NCBI GenBank assembly: GCA_036733985.1
Contig: DAIMZM010000053.1
Location: 1-17,520 of the forward strand
DNA: 17,520 nt
Source: DAIMZM01 sp036733985
Lineage (GTDB): Bacteria > Bacillota > Dehalobacteriia > UBA4068
Reading direction: 5' to 3'
Position numbers and translations under genes: made by a program. This document shows positions 1-7,825 of the stretch, one piece after another. The notes beneath the pieces were generated by a model. It saw nothing but the letters and a program-made list of their open reading frames with translations. It ran no database searches and was not told the origin of the DNA. Numbering within the stretch: the first letter of the stretch is position 1; the number at the start of each line of letters is the position of its first letter.

Positions 1-2
1 TG

Positions 3-752
3 ATTGCCGCCATTGCCGCCGGTAAAAACACCGCCCTTTCCATCAATACCTACTGCGGCGGCAAGCGGCTGCCGGTGGAAATCGTGGCTGCCCAAAGGCA
101 GGAACGCCAGCGGCTGACCTTCAATCCCCAGGTGGCCCATTGCGTCCAAGCCCAGCAGCCGGAGCTGCTGCCTGTGGCGGAGCGGGGCATGGATAAAGAA
201 GACCTGGGCGGCTTTAAGCCGGGGGAAGCCCTGAACGAGGCGATCCGCTGTTTCAACTGCGGCTGCCTGGCGGTGAACTGCAGCGATATGGCGAATATGC
301 TGTTGGCTTATGAAGCCACCGTCAAGACCAACCGGCGCGCGCTCAGCGCCGCGGAGCTGCTGGGAACCAAGACCCGGATCAAGGATGTGCTGCTGCCCGG
401 GGAAATCGTCACCGAGATCATCGTCCCCAAACTGCCGGACAATGCGGTGGCGGTTTACCATAAATACCGGACCCGCAACGCCATTGATTTTGCCATCCTG
501 GCCGTGGCCTCTGTCTACACCCTGGATCAAGGCAAAGTGGCAGACGCCAAAATTGTGCTGGGCGCCATGGCCCCGGTACCCCGGCGGGCTTGCAAGGCCG
601 AACAGTATCTGATCGGCAAAGCTTTGGACAGCCAAGTAATCGCGGAGGCTGCCGAACTGGCGCTGGAAGGCGCTATTCCCCTTGAATACAACTCCTATAA
701 AATTGAGATGGCCAAGACGATGGTTCGCCGTTCCTTGGAGGAGTTGCATTAA
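3..752 (+). CDS. FAD-binding subunit of molybdenum hydroxylase, 3' part of a probable GltD-like/FAD-domain fusion (partial)
   Basis: The frame is open from the left edge, so the gene starts outside the window; the internal GTG at 75 is not the start. About 249 residues are visible. The first residues (AIAAGKNTALSINTY) resemble the C-terminal helix of GltD-like NAD(P)H flavoproteins. A cysteine motif CFNCGC follows at visible residues 83-88, with another Cys at 93. The remainder (SDMANMLLAYEATVKT, then LLPGEIVTEIIVPKLP and the tail with VLGAMAPVPRRA) matches the second FAD-binding half and the CO-dehydrogenase flavoprotein C-terminal domain of xanthine dehydrogenase medium subunits. The usual first FAD lobe is not in the visible part. 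Known for the family: this subunit passes electrons between Fe-S clusters and NAD(P). The fusion is inferred from a short stretch. The gene precedes the Fe-S scaffold gene on the same strand. Confidence 0.8.
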   Translation: MAAIAAGKNTALSINTYCGGKRLPVEIVAAQRQERQRLTFNPQVAHCVQAQQPELLPVAERGMDKEDLGGFKPGEALNEAIRCFNCGCLAVNCSDMANMLLAYEATVKTNRRALSAAELLGTKTRIKDVLLPGEIVTEIIVPKLPDNAVAVYHKYRTRNAIDFAILAVASVYTLDQGKVADAKIVLGAMAPVPRRACKAEQYLIGKALDSQVIAEAAELALEGAIPLEYNSYKIEMAKTMVRRSLEELH

Positions 753-764
753 TATCCCTTGCCC

Positions 765-808
765 GATGGGGAGGACGGAATCCTGGCCGCCCTCCCCATC
801 ACCCTTTT
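765..808 (+). terminator. Hairpin between FAD subunit gene and Fe-S scaffold gene
   Basis: The 10-bp arms GATGGGGAGG (765-774) and CCTCCCCATC (791-800) pair perfectly around a 16-nt loop and are followed by ACCCTTTTAC. The T-run is short, so this may be a weak terminator or an mRNA-processing/attenuation structure that lowers expression of the downstream gene. Confidence 0.45.
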
Positions 809-823
809 ACATGGAGAAAACTT

Positions 824-1234
824 ATGGCGACCGATCTTGATAAAGTAAAGCGATTGGCCGGGGAAGCAGCCTACCGGCAGCTGCCCCGGGCAGCCAACGG
901 CTGCGGCGAAGCGGAAGAAATCAACTGCCATGACCGGCTGCGCATCTGCCTGACTGTGAATCAGCGGCAGATCGTCACCGAGGCCGGCTACGACGTGACC
1001 GAGGAAGCCTGCCCTACCCTTTATGCCAGCGCCGCGGCAGCGGTGGCCCTGGCCCTGGGAAAACCGGTATTGGCCGCTTATGCGGTGAGCCATACGGATA
1101 TCGGCAGCCTGTTCAGCGACTGCGGCACCCTGGACATCGGCCACGTGCATTGCGCTATCATGGCTGAGCTGGCCCTGAAGCGGGCGGTGGTGGATTATTC
1201 CCGCCGCCTGCAGGCAGGCCAGGCCCTGGCCTGA
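824..1234 (+). CDS. IscU/NifU-like iron-sulfur cluster scaffold protein
   Basis: This 136-residue protein aligns by eye with IscU along its core. The three cluster-ligand cysteines are C35 (in NCHD, where IscU has CGD), C63 and C110 (in VHCAIMAELALKRAV, matching the IscU segment HC-x3-AE-x-A-K-x-A). The Asp after the first Cys is kept (D37), and HTDI at 90-93 matches the NTDI stretch of IscU. C27, C42 and C100 are additional. By family, IscU builds Fe-S clusters and hands them to apoproteins. Next to molybdenum-hydroxylase genes, a dedicated role in maturing their 2Fe-2S subunit is plausible but inferred. GGAG lies just upstream of the ATG. No desulfurase gene is in the window. The Gly-to-His change next to ligand C35 is unusual. 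Confidence 0.75.
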   Translation: MATDLDKVKRLAGEAAYRQLPRAANGCGEAEEINCHDRLRICLTVNQRQIVTEAGYDVTEEACPTLYASAAAAVALALGKPVLAAYAVSHTDIGSLFSDCGTLDIGHVHCAIMAELALKRAVVDYSRRLQAGQALA

Positions 1235-1278
1235 TCCTGGCTGATCAACAATAGCGTCATTCTTTTCCGGCAGGCCCG

Positions 1279-1317
1279 TTTCTTATATGCTTAGTTTCTT
1301 ATATGCTTAGTTTCTTA
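1279..1317 (+). repeat. 16-bp tandem direct repeat, about 2.4 copies
   Basis: The unit TTTCTTATATGCTTAG occurs at 1279-1294 and 1295-1310, followed by the partial copy TTTCTTA at 1311-1317. It ends at the ribosome binding site of the MFS gene. Each full copy contains an ATG. The one at 1287 opens an 8-codon frame, stop included, ending at 1310. The one at 1303 is in frame with the transporter and would add 11 residues. Confidence 0.9.
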
Positions 1318-1335
1318 AAGGAGAAGAAAAGCATT

Positions 1336-2586
1336 ATGGACAATCAGAATAAACCGCCGGCCTATCGCTGGCTGATCCTCTTGCTGACCTGGCTGACCGC
1401 GGTGGCCCTGTTTTCCAGCATCAATCAGCTGGCCCCCCTTTCCGGCAGCATCATCGCCGACCTGAATCTGGCCGGCGCTGCTTATGGCATCCTCTATTCC
1501 TCACCCATGTTCGGCGTGGCCTGCATGGCCCTGGTGGCCGGGGCGGCTTCCGACTGCTTCGGCCCCCGCATCGTCATCAGCTGCGGCTTAAGCTTTGTGG
1601 CCCTCTGCGCCTTCTGCCGGGGCTTTGCCGCCAGCAGCGGCTCTTATGGGCTGTTCCTGCTCTGCAATTTCTTGATGGGCCTGGGCTTTGGCATCACTTA
1701 TCCCAATCTGCCCAAGCTGGTGGGCGATTGGTTCCCGGTGCGGCAAAGGGGCGCGGCTACTTCCATCTATTCCACCGGCATCCCCTGCGGCTCCAGCTCC
1801 GCCCTGATGCTGACCATCCCGGTGGCCCTGGTGCTGGCCAAAGGCGTCTGGCAGCATGTGCCCTTTATCTGGGGCTGCTTTGCCCTGGCTGTTGCCCTGC
1901 TGGTCTGGCTGCTCTGCCGGAACGGCCCCGGCTTTGTCTCTTCCCGGAGCAGCGGCGGCAAAATGTTCAATAAAGAAGTGTATACCAACCGCACTTTATG
2001 GCGGGTGGGCGCGACCTTTTTCTGCTGTACCTGGGTCTTTTACGTTTGCCTGTCCTGGTTCCCCAGCATCCTGGCTTACCGGGGCGCCAGCCCCGGCCAA
2101 GCCGGGGCCATGACCGGGCTGATCCCCCTCTTTGGCCTGCTGGGCAATTTGATCGTGCCGGTTTTATCGGACCGGATTCACTGGCGGAGCATTTTCATCA
2201 TCGGCGGCCAGATCTGCGGCGTCACCGCTTGCCTGCTGATGCTGTTCTGCCCCTTAAGCTGGTTCTATGTTTTAATGCCGCTGATCGGTTTCTTTGATAA
2301 CGCCGCCTATGCCTGCCTGGCCTTTATGCTGCCCCTGGATTTGATGCCGGCCCATCAGCGGGGTTCCGCCACCGGCTTCATTATGACCATGGGTTATATC
2401 TCCGCCCTGCTGGGGCCCACCGTAGTGGGCCTGATCTGGGACGCCAGCCAGAGCATGAATATCGTCGTTACCTCCATTGCCCTGGTCTATTTGGTGGGCA
2501 TCACCTGCGCCCTGCGGATCCCGGACCCGGTGCGGCAGCGCTGGCTGGCTGCCAAAAAGCAAAACCTGGCCATGGCCCAAGCCTAG
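1336..2586 (+). CDS. MFS transporter, 12 transmembrane segments
   Basis: A 416-residue membrane protein of the major facilitator superfamily. Hydrophobic segments cover nearly its whole length. The family motif A between TM2 and TM3 is visible as GAASDCFGPRIVI, and a related sequence, PVLSDRIHWRSIF, lies between TM8 and TM9. The glycine-rich TM4 region reads MGLGFGITYPNLPKLVGDWF. The overall look is of the CynX/NimT or anion:cation symporter type, but the substrate cannot be read from sequence. Start choice: ATG 1336 lies 12 nt after GGAG (1320-1323); the in-frame ATG at 1303 sits inside the tandem repeat with no ribosome binding site. It follows the molybdenum-hydroxylase genes on the same strand, so import of a hydroxylase substrate or export of its product is a reasonable guess. 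Confidence 0.85.
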   Translation: MDNQNKPPAYRWLILLLTWLTAVALFSSINQLAPLSGSIIADLNLAGAAYGILYSSPMFGVACMALVAGAASDCFGPRIVISCGLSFVALCAFCRGFAASSGSYGLFLLCNFLMGLGFGITYPNLPKLVGDWFPVRQRGAATSIYSTGIPCGSSSALMLTIPVALVLAKGVWQHVPFIWGCFALAVALLVWLLCRNGPGFVSSRSSGGKMFNKEVYTNRTLWRVGATFFCCTWVFYVCLSWFPSILAYRGASPGQAGAMTGLIPLFGLLGNLIVPVLSDRIHWRSIFIIGGQICGVTACLLMLFCPLSWFYVLMPLIGFFDNAAYACLAFMLPLDLMPAHQRGSATGFIMTMGYISALLGPTVVGLIWDASQSMNIVVTSIALVYLVGITCALRIPDPVRQRWLAAKKQNLAMAQA

Positions 2587-2610
2587 CCCTGATTTGCGGA
2601 TAAAACACGG

Positions 2611-2650
2611 ACAAAGGCCGGCCCGGAAGTTTCAGGGCCGGCCTTTGTTT
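2611..2650 (+). terminator. Strong bidirectional intrinsic terminator
   Basis: The 14-bp arms ACAAAGGCCGGCCC (2611-2624) and GGGCCGGCCTTTGT (2635-2648) pair perfectly around a 10-nt loop. TTTG follows on the plus strand, and on the minus strand the A-rich left arm gives a U-rich tail. It lies between the convergent MFS gene and the last ABC gene and probably serves both. Confidence 0.85.
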
Positions 2651-2665
2651 TGCTCAAAATTCCGG

Positions 2666-3295
2666 CTAAAACACCAGGTTGCGGCTCTGGTTGATCTCCG
2701 GCAGCCGGATCAGGCGGTCGCAAACCCGGCCGGCCAGGGCCAGGTTATGGGTGATGACGATCAGGCCCAAGCCCTTCTTTTCCACGATCCCCAGCAGCAA
2801 TTGCCAGATCTGGGCCTGGGTGATCAGATCCAGCATGGCGCTGATCTCGTCGCAGATCAGGAATTTCGTCCCCGGCCCCAGCACCCGGGCAATGCAAAAC
2901 CGCTGCAGCTCGCCGCTGGAAAGCTCTCCGGGCCAGCGGGACAGCCAGGCCGGCTCAATGCCCAAGGCGGCCAGCAGCCCCGGATCAGGCGTCCAGCATT
3001 CGGTGAGGATTTTCCCCATTTTCCATCTGGGGTTGACGGCCAGCTCCGGCTGCTGGTGTATCATTTGCACCGGGCAATAGCCTTGCTTTGGCAAGGGCTG
3101 GCCGTCCAATAATACCGCGCCGGAACAGGGCTGTTCATAACCGGCCAGCACCTTGGCCAAAGTGCTTTTACCAAAACCGGAAGGCCCGGCCAGGGCCAGC
3201 TTTTCCCCGCTGCCGAGGGAGAGGTCAACCCCTTGCAGTACCCATTTGCCCTGATCCCCATAGCGGAAGCTGAGATTTTTCGCCTCAAGTCGCAT
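2666..3295 (-). CDS. ABC transporter ATP-binding protein, peptide/nickel family, second ATPase (DppF/NikE-like)
   Basis: The 209-residue ATPase carries Walker A GPSGFGKST (residues 37-45), a Q-loop region near IHQQPELAVNP, the signature LSSGEL (125-130), Walker B FLICDE (145-150) and H-loop His183. It is the last gene of the five-gene importer operon. It is short for the family (typically about 250-330 residues) and lacks the C-terminal oligopeptide-binding extension. The signature is LSSGE rather than the usual LSGGQ, though changes here are tolerated in peptide-type ATPases. The ATG at 3295 overlaps the preceding ATPase gene by 11 bp, with GGGGAGG about 12 nt upstream, which implies translational coupling. 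It probably forms a heterodimer with that ATPase on the cytoplasmic face. Confidence 0.88.
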   Translation of the reverse strand: MRLEAKNLSFRYGDQGKWVLQGVDLSLGSGEKLALAGPSGFGKSTLAKVLAGYEQPCSGAVLLDGQPLPKQGYCPVQMIHQQPELAVNPRWKMGKILTECWTPDPGLLAALGIEPAWLSRWPGELSSGELQRFCIARVLGPGTKFLICDEISAMLDLITQAQIWQLLLGIVEKKGLGLIVITHNLALAGRVCDRLIRLPEINQSRNLVF

Positions 3296-4220
3296 GGATG
3301 CACCGCACCTCCCCGCCTCTTAGCTCACGCATCCGGATCTCCCCGGCGCAGGCTGCCGTACGCTTTGGGCAGCTGGGGGCGAACAGGCAGCCGGTAGGCA
3401 GCTGCCCCGCATAGGGCTGGCTGCCGGGAATGGGCTGGAAAGCGTTTTGCGGCAGCGCGTTGATTAAGGCTTTGCTATAAGGATGGCGCAAGGCCTCTTG
3501 ACCGGCCCGGAAATCCGCGGCAGCGGCGATCTCCATGGCGGTTCCGGCGTAAAGCACCGCGATCCTGTCGGCTGCGCCCAGGGCCAGATCAAGATCATGG
3601 GTGATCAGCAGTACCCCAAAGCCCCTATCCGCCAGCTCCCGGAAATGGCCCAGGGTTTCCCTGGCCAAATCCGGGCTGAGGCCGGGGGTGGGCTCGTCCG
3701 CCACGATCAGGCCGGCCGCGCCGCTATTGGCCGTTGCCGCGGCGATCAGCGCCCGGCGGGCCATGCCCCCGGACAGCTGGAAAGGATACAGTCCTGCCGT
3801 GTCCTGGTCAAGGCCATAGCGGGTAAAAATTTCCCGCTGTTTTTCCTTGCTGCCGAAGACGCCCCGCACCTGCCGGCCAATGGGCATCAAGGGATCCAGA
3901 TAATCCAGGGACTGGGGAATCAGCAGGATTTCCCGGCCCCGGTACTTTTGCTGCAGCGCCGGGGTCAGGGCCCTGCCCTGATAAAACAGGCTGCCGGAGA
4001 CGCGGGCATTCCGGGGCAGGATACCCAGGAGCGCCTGGGCCAGCAGGCTTTTGCCGGAACCGCTGGCCCCGGCCAGGGCCAAAATCTCCCCTGGATAAAC
4101 CCGGAGGCTTAAGGCGTGGATCAGGGTCAGGGTTGTTTTGCTGAGGCCCTTGCCGTACATGCTGAAGGCAATCCTTAAATCAGCCGCCTCAAAAACAGGC
4201 TGTCGGTCATTCCGGTTCAT
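3285..4220 (-). CDS. ABC transporter ATP-binding protein, peptide/nickel family, first ATPase (DppD/NikD-like)
   Basis: A 311-residue ATPase with Walker A GASGSGKS (residues about 51-58), a Q-loop in LLIPQSLDYLDP, the signature LSGGM (about 150-154), Walker B LIVADE (172-177) and H-loop in LLITHDL. The C-terminal oligopeptide/dipeptide domain is complete, with its conserved cysteines in GCLFAPSCPKRTAAC. By family it powers uptake of peptides, nickel or metallophore complexes. The start was set at ATG 4220: AGGAGG lies at 4232-4227, six nt upstream. The earlier in-frame ATG at 4238 precedes this site and overlaps the permease stop codon. The AGGAGG itself overlaps the stop of the upstream permease. 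Confidence 0.9.
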   Translation of the reverse strand: MNRNDRQPVFEAADLRIAFSMYGKGLSKTTLTLIHALSLRVYPGEILALAGASGSGKSLLAQALLGILPRNARVSGSLFYQGRALTPALQQKYRGREILLIPQSLDYLDPLMPIGRQVRGVFGSKEKQREIFTRYGLDQDTAGLYPFQLSGGMARRALIAAATANSGAAGLIVADEPTPGLSPDLARETLGHFRELADRGFGVLLITHDLDLALGAADRIAVLYAGTAMEIAAAADFRAGQEALRHPYSKALINALPQNAFQPIPGSQPYAGQLPTGCLFAPSCPKRTAACAGEIRMRELRGGEVRCIHAT

Positions 4221-4230
4221 CCCAGGCCTC

Positions 4231-5097
4231 CTAAACATTGCCGCTGCCCGGATTCAGCAGCTTTTTCAGATATTCGGCGATCAGATCGAAGAGGATCACC
4301 AGCGCCAGCAGCATCAAACCGGGAAACAGGGCCAGCCACCATTTCCCCGTGGCGATATGGGCCATGGCTTCCGCCAGGATGGCGCCGATGGCCGGGGATT
4401 CGGCCGGCAAGCCAAAGCCTAAAAAGGTCAGGGCAGCCTCATGCATGATGGCATGGGGGAAAAGCAGCACCAGGCCCACCAGATAGACCGGCAGCACCTG
4501 GGGGAGCAGATGGGCTTTGGCCACCCATAGCTTTGATTTGCCCATCTTATAAGCGGCCTGCACATACTGGGCTGAGCGGATTTGCAGCACCTCGGCCCGG
4601 ACGACCCGGGTCAGCTCCGGCCAATGGGTCAGGGCCACGGCAACGGCCACGCCTTTGACGCCCCGGCCCAGCATAAAAGAAATCAGCAGCAGTAACAGCA
4701 AATGGGGCAGGCCCATACAGCAATCCACGGCAAAATTGATCAGCTGATCCAGCTTGCCCCCTTTGGCTGCCGCCGCGATTCCCAGCGCCAGGGCCAGGAC
4801 AGAGCTGACGCCGGCCGCCAGCAAACCGATGACCAGGCTGGCGGATAAGCCTTTGATGCTGCGGTAAAACATATCCCGGCCCAGGAAATCCGTGCCAAAG
4901 GGATGCTCAAGCCCGGGGGCCAGAAACTTATCCGCGTAAGCTACCCCGTACCGGCTTTCATCCATACAGAGGCCGAAGACTAAGACCGCCAGCACATACA
5001 GGGCGGCCAGGAGCAGGAAGATCAGGGTTTTGCTTCTGGTATTGGGCGTAGGCGGCAGGAACTTTTTCCCGGCCGGCCTTAAGGTGGGATCAGACAT
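4231..5097 (-). CDS. ABC transporter permease, DppC/NikC-like
   Basis: This 288-residue inner-membrane permease opens with a cytoplasmic N-terminus and a first membrane segment (TLIFLLLAALYVLAVLVFGL). The family hallmark HPFGTDFLGRDMF follows, and the EAA-type loop that docks on the ATPases is visible (QYVQAAYKMGKSKLWVAKAH). Length and topology are normal for DppC/NikC. The ATG overlaps the stop of the preceding permease by 8 bp (ATGTCTGA), with GGGAGG five nt upstream, so the two permeases are coupled. Substrate is undetermined. Confidence 0.9.
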   Translation of the reverse strand: MSDPTLRPAGKKFLPPTPNTRSKTLIFLLLAALYVLAVLVFGLCMDESRYGVAYADKFLAPGLEHPFGTDFLGRDMFYRSIKGLSASLVIGLLAAGVSSVLALALGIAAAAKGGKLDQLINFAVDCCMGLPHLLLLLLISFMLGRGVKGVAVAVALTHWPELTRVVRAEVLQIRSAQYVQAAYKMGKSKLWVAKAHLLPQVLPVYLVGLVLLFPHAIMHEAALTFLGFGLPAESPAIGAILAEAMAHIATGKWWLALFPGLMLLALVILFDLIAEYLKKLLNPGSGNV

Positions 5098-6073
5098 AAT
5101 CGCCTCCCGCCTTGACCCTGGGGTCTAAAACACCGTAGAGCAGATTGGCCAGCAGATTGCCGGAAAAGACAAACAAAGCGCTGAACAGGGCGATGCCCAG
5201 CAAAAGCGGGACGTCGCTGTTGAGCAGCCCGGCCATCAGGGCCGTGCCGATCCCCGGATAAGAAAAAACCGTTTCCGCCAGGGCCATGCCGCCGAAAAGC
5301 TCGCTGAAAGCGGCAAACTGCACGGTGACGGCGGGCAAGGCAATATTCCGCAGCACATGGCGGCGGATCAGCTGCCGCTGATTTTCCCCTCTGGCCAGGG
5401 CGAAGCGGATATAGTCGCTATTCATGATCTCGATCAGCTTTTGCCTGGTATAAAGGGTGATTTTGCTGATGCTGACCAGGGTCAGGGTCAATGCCGGCAG
5501 GGCCAGATGATAAGCCCGGTCCGCCAGGGTCACCTCCGCCGCCAGCTTGCCCAGGGGCGCGGCCATGCCGATGGGGAACCAGCCCAGGCTGACGGCGAAC
5601 AGGCTCAGCAGCAGCAGGCCCAGCCAGAAGGTGGGGGCGGATTGGAGGGCCAGGCAGAAGGCTTTGACGATCTTGTCAAAAATCCGGCCCTGGCCCAGTC
5701 CGGCCATAATGCCGATGAAAAAGCCCAGCAGGCCCGAGGCGGCCCAGGCGATCAGCATCAGCACGACGGAAGAGGCAAAGCGCTCCTGGATCACCTCCAG
5801 CACCGGCCTTTTGTAGGTGATGGACAGGCCCAAATCCCCCTGGCTCAAATGGCTCAGCCAAGTGAGGAAGCGCTGGGGCAAAGGCGCGTCCAGCCCCCAA
5901 TAGGCGGTGATCTCCGCCTTGGCTGCCGGGGAGAGGGTGGAATCCGGCCCGATATAGGCGGTCAGCGGGTCAATGGGGGATTGGCTGACCAGCACAAAGG
6001 CGATGATTGAGACCGCGATCAGGAGCAGGAGCAGCCGGGCTATGATCAGGAACAGGTGTTTCGCTTTAGACAT
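5090..6073 (-). CDS. ABC transporter permease, DppB/NikB-like
   Basis: This 327-residue permease is the usual size for DppB/NikB. It has an N-terminal membrane helix (IARLLLLLIAVSIIAFVLV), the periplasmic segment with SPIDPLTAYIG and WGLDAPLPQRFLTWL, then five further hydrophobic segments. The EAA loop region reads YIRFALARGENQRQLIRRHV, and the family end motif is kept (YPGIGTALMAGLLNSDVPLL). The start has GGAGG about 6 nt upstream. The gene begins 24 nt after the stop of the binding-protein gene. It forms the translocation channel with the DppC/NikC-like partner. Confidence 0.9.
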   Translation of the reverse strand: MSKAKHLFLIIARLLLLLIAVSIIAFVLVSQSPIDPLTAYIGPDSTLSPAAKAEITAYWGLDAPLPQRFLTWLSHLSQGDLGLSITYKRPVLEVIQERFASSVVLMLIAWAASGLLGFFIGIMAGLGQGRIFDKIVKAFCLALQSAPTFWLGLLLLSLFAVSLGWFPIGMAAPLGKLAAEVTLADRAYHLALPALTLTLVSISKITLYTRQKLIEIMNSDYIRFALARGENQRQLIRRHVLRNIALPAVTVQFAAFSELFGGMALAETVFSYPGIGTALMAGLLNSDVPLLLGIALFSALFVFSGNLLANLLYGVLDPRVKAGGDYV

Positions 6074-6097
6074 ACTGGCCTCCGCAGGGACGCTTGA

Positions 6098-7729
6098 CTA
6101 TCGGTAGCGCCAATCCTTCATATTGCAGATGATCGGCGAACCATGGCCATGGGGGTGGGGGATCTGGGTTTCCAGCGCCACGTCCAGGCCATCGCGGATG
6201 AAATAACAATGCTCGATATTGACCAGGTACAAATAGGGGTAATCCTGGTTGGCCAGGGCCTGGGCTTCTTGCCAGGCCGCCACCGCCGCCGGCCGGGAAA
6301 CGGCGCTGAAGGCTTGGGCGATGGCCAGGTCCACCGCCGGATTGGCATAGCCCACCACATTGTCATAGCCGCCGGAGAGGAACAAATCCGATTGGAACAG
6401 GGACTTTAAGACGGTGGGGCTGTACTGCCCCCAACCCCAGACGATCCCGGCAGTATGCTGCAGGCTGCCGACCTGATCCCAGCTGGCGGTTTTCACAGTG
6501 ATTTTCACGCCCAGCTTTAAGGCGTCCTCAGCCACGGCGCTGGCCAGCAGGAAGCGGTCCTGGTCGCCGCCGGGGGCGTAAACGTCAAATGCGCAGCTGA
6601 TTCCGGCTTTCTCCCGGATGCCGTCCCCATCCTGATCCTGCCAGCCCGCTGCCGTCAGCAGCGCCTGGGCTTCATCCTGCCGGTTATCCGGATCAGCCCC
6701 GGTTTCCGCCCATTCCAGGTTGGCGGTAAAGCTGAAGGCGGGCCGGCCCACGCCGTTGAAAGCATGATCGATGATGGTTTGGCGGTCCAGGCCGATGGCC
6801 AGGGCCTGCCGGACGCTGATATCCGCGGTGACGTCATTGCCGACGATAAGGTCTTCCCCGGCGGCGTTCTTCAGTGTCTGCAGGGGCCGGACAGGCAGGC
6901 TGATCATGCGGATATCCATGGTGGCAAACCTTTCCAGGCTCATACCCGGCACGGTCTCGGCAGCATAATTAGGCCCGGCCATGACGATATCCAGCTGCCC
7001 GGAGCGGGCGCTGGCAAAGGCCGCCTGGCTGTCCAGGGCCACGAAGGTCACCTTTTTGATGGCCGGCGGGCCCTCGTAATAGTGTTCGTTGGCTTCCACG
7101 ATGATTTGCTGGTTGGGGTCGTATTGGCAAACGATCCAGGCCCCGGTGCCGATGGGGTAGCGGTCAAAGCGGGCGCTGTCATAGCTGTCGCTGGGGACAA
7201 TGCCCAGGCAGGCGGCGGCGTCCAGGAAGGGGGAATAGGGTTCGGCTAAGGTAAACCTTACCGTATAGTCGTCCAGGGCCTCGGCCGCGGACAGCTTGGT
7301 CAGGTCCACATTTTCATTATTGGCCTGGTTGGCTTGCACCGTCTGATAAGTAAAGACCACATCGTCAGCGGTAAAAGCCGAGCCGTCGCTGAATGTGACG
7401 CCCTGCCGCAGCTCAAAGGTGTAGACCAAAGCATCGTCGCTGACGGTCCAAGCAATTGCCATATCCCCTTCGTAGCCGGAATCCGGCTTCACCCGCAGCA
7501 AAGCGCAGTTGGTAAAGGAATAGCCGTAACTCATGCCGCCCTTGATTGGGTCTAGGCTGCTTTCAAAAATCGTTCCGCCCACATACGCCACAACGCCGTC
7601 TTCATTAAAGAGCGGATCAGGGCTTTGCCCCAAGCCGGCCCCGGCGCCGCCCTGATCCTGGGGCTGGGCGCAGGCTCCGGCAAAAACCACTGTAAACAAT
7701 AGCATCAACGCCAATACACGCTTTTTCAT
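6098..7729 (-). CDS. ABC transporter substrate-binding lipoprotein, family 5 (peptide/nickel type)
   Basis: A 543-residue extracytoplasmic binding protein. A lipoprotein signal peptide is clear: MKKRVLALMLLF at the start, with the lipidated Cys at residue 20 in FAGAC. A low-complexity Gly/Ala/Gln linker follows. SBP_bac_5 features include the domain with YTFELRQGVTFSDGSAFTAD and VRQALAIGLDRQTI. The start is ATG 7729 because AAAGGAG lies 5-6 nt upstream and the signal peptide begins here; the in-frame ATG ten codons earlier lacks these. This is the first gene of the importer operon, behind a sigma-A promoter and a structured leader. By family the ligand could be peptides, nickel, an opine metallophore or another small molecule, and nothing visible decides it. 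Confidence 0.9.
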   Translation of the reverse strand: MKKRVLALMLLFTVVFAGACAQPQDQGGAGAGLGQSPDPLFNEDGVVAYVGGTIFESSLDPIKGGMSYGYSFTNCALLRVKPDSGYEGDMAIAWTVSDDALVYTFELRQGVTFSDGSAFTADDVVFTYQTVQANQANNENVDLTKLSAAEALDDYTVRFTLAEPYSPFLDAAACLGIVPSDSYDSARFDRYPIGTGAWIVCQYDPNQQIIVEANEHYYEGPPAIKKVTFVALDSQAAFASARSGQLDIVMAGPNYAAETVPGMSLERFATMDIRMISLPVRPLQTLKNAAGEDLIVGNDVTADISVRQALAIGLDRQTIIDHAFNGVGRPAFSFTANLEWAETGADPDNRQDEAQALLTAAGWQDQDGDGIREKAGISCAFDVYAPGGDQDRFLLASAVAEDALKLGVKITVKTASWDQVGSLQHTAGIVWGWGQYSPTVLKSLFQSDLFLSGGYDNVVGYANPAVDLAIAQAFSAVSRPAAVAAWQEAQALANQDYPYLYLVNIEHCYFIRDGLDVALETQIPHPHGHGSPIICNMKDWRYR

Positions 7730-7765
7730 ACCGTCTCCTTTACTGCTGATGATAGTCACGGCCGC

Positions 7766-7793
7766 AAAAAAAGAAGCCTCGCTGAGAGCCTTC
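7766..7793 (-). terminator. Leader terminator/attenuator hairpin with U7 tract, upstream of the ABC operon
   Basis: Read on the minus strand, GAAGGCTC (7793-7786) pairs with GAGGCTTC (7780-7773) around a 5-nt loop, with one internal G-G mismatch. Seven T follow directly (7772-7766). The U-run ends 36 nt before the binding-protein start codon, so it lies inside the transcript leader. That position suggests transcription attenuation rather than simple termination. Confidence 0.6.
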
Positions 7794-7825
7794 CTGACCT
7801 TACCAATAACTTCATGCTATCATTT

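Noticed and set aside
3483..4112. 209-codon plus-strand frame opposite the first ABC ATPase, and similar long antisense frames at 5357-6010, 8539-9249 and 11060-11821
   Set aside because: All are shadows of clear family proteins. Their Gln/Gly/Pro-rich composition comes from reading GC-rich codons in reverse.
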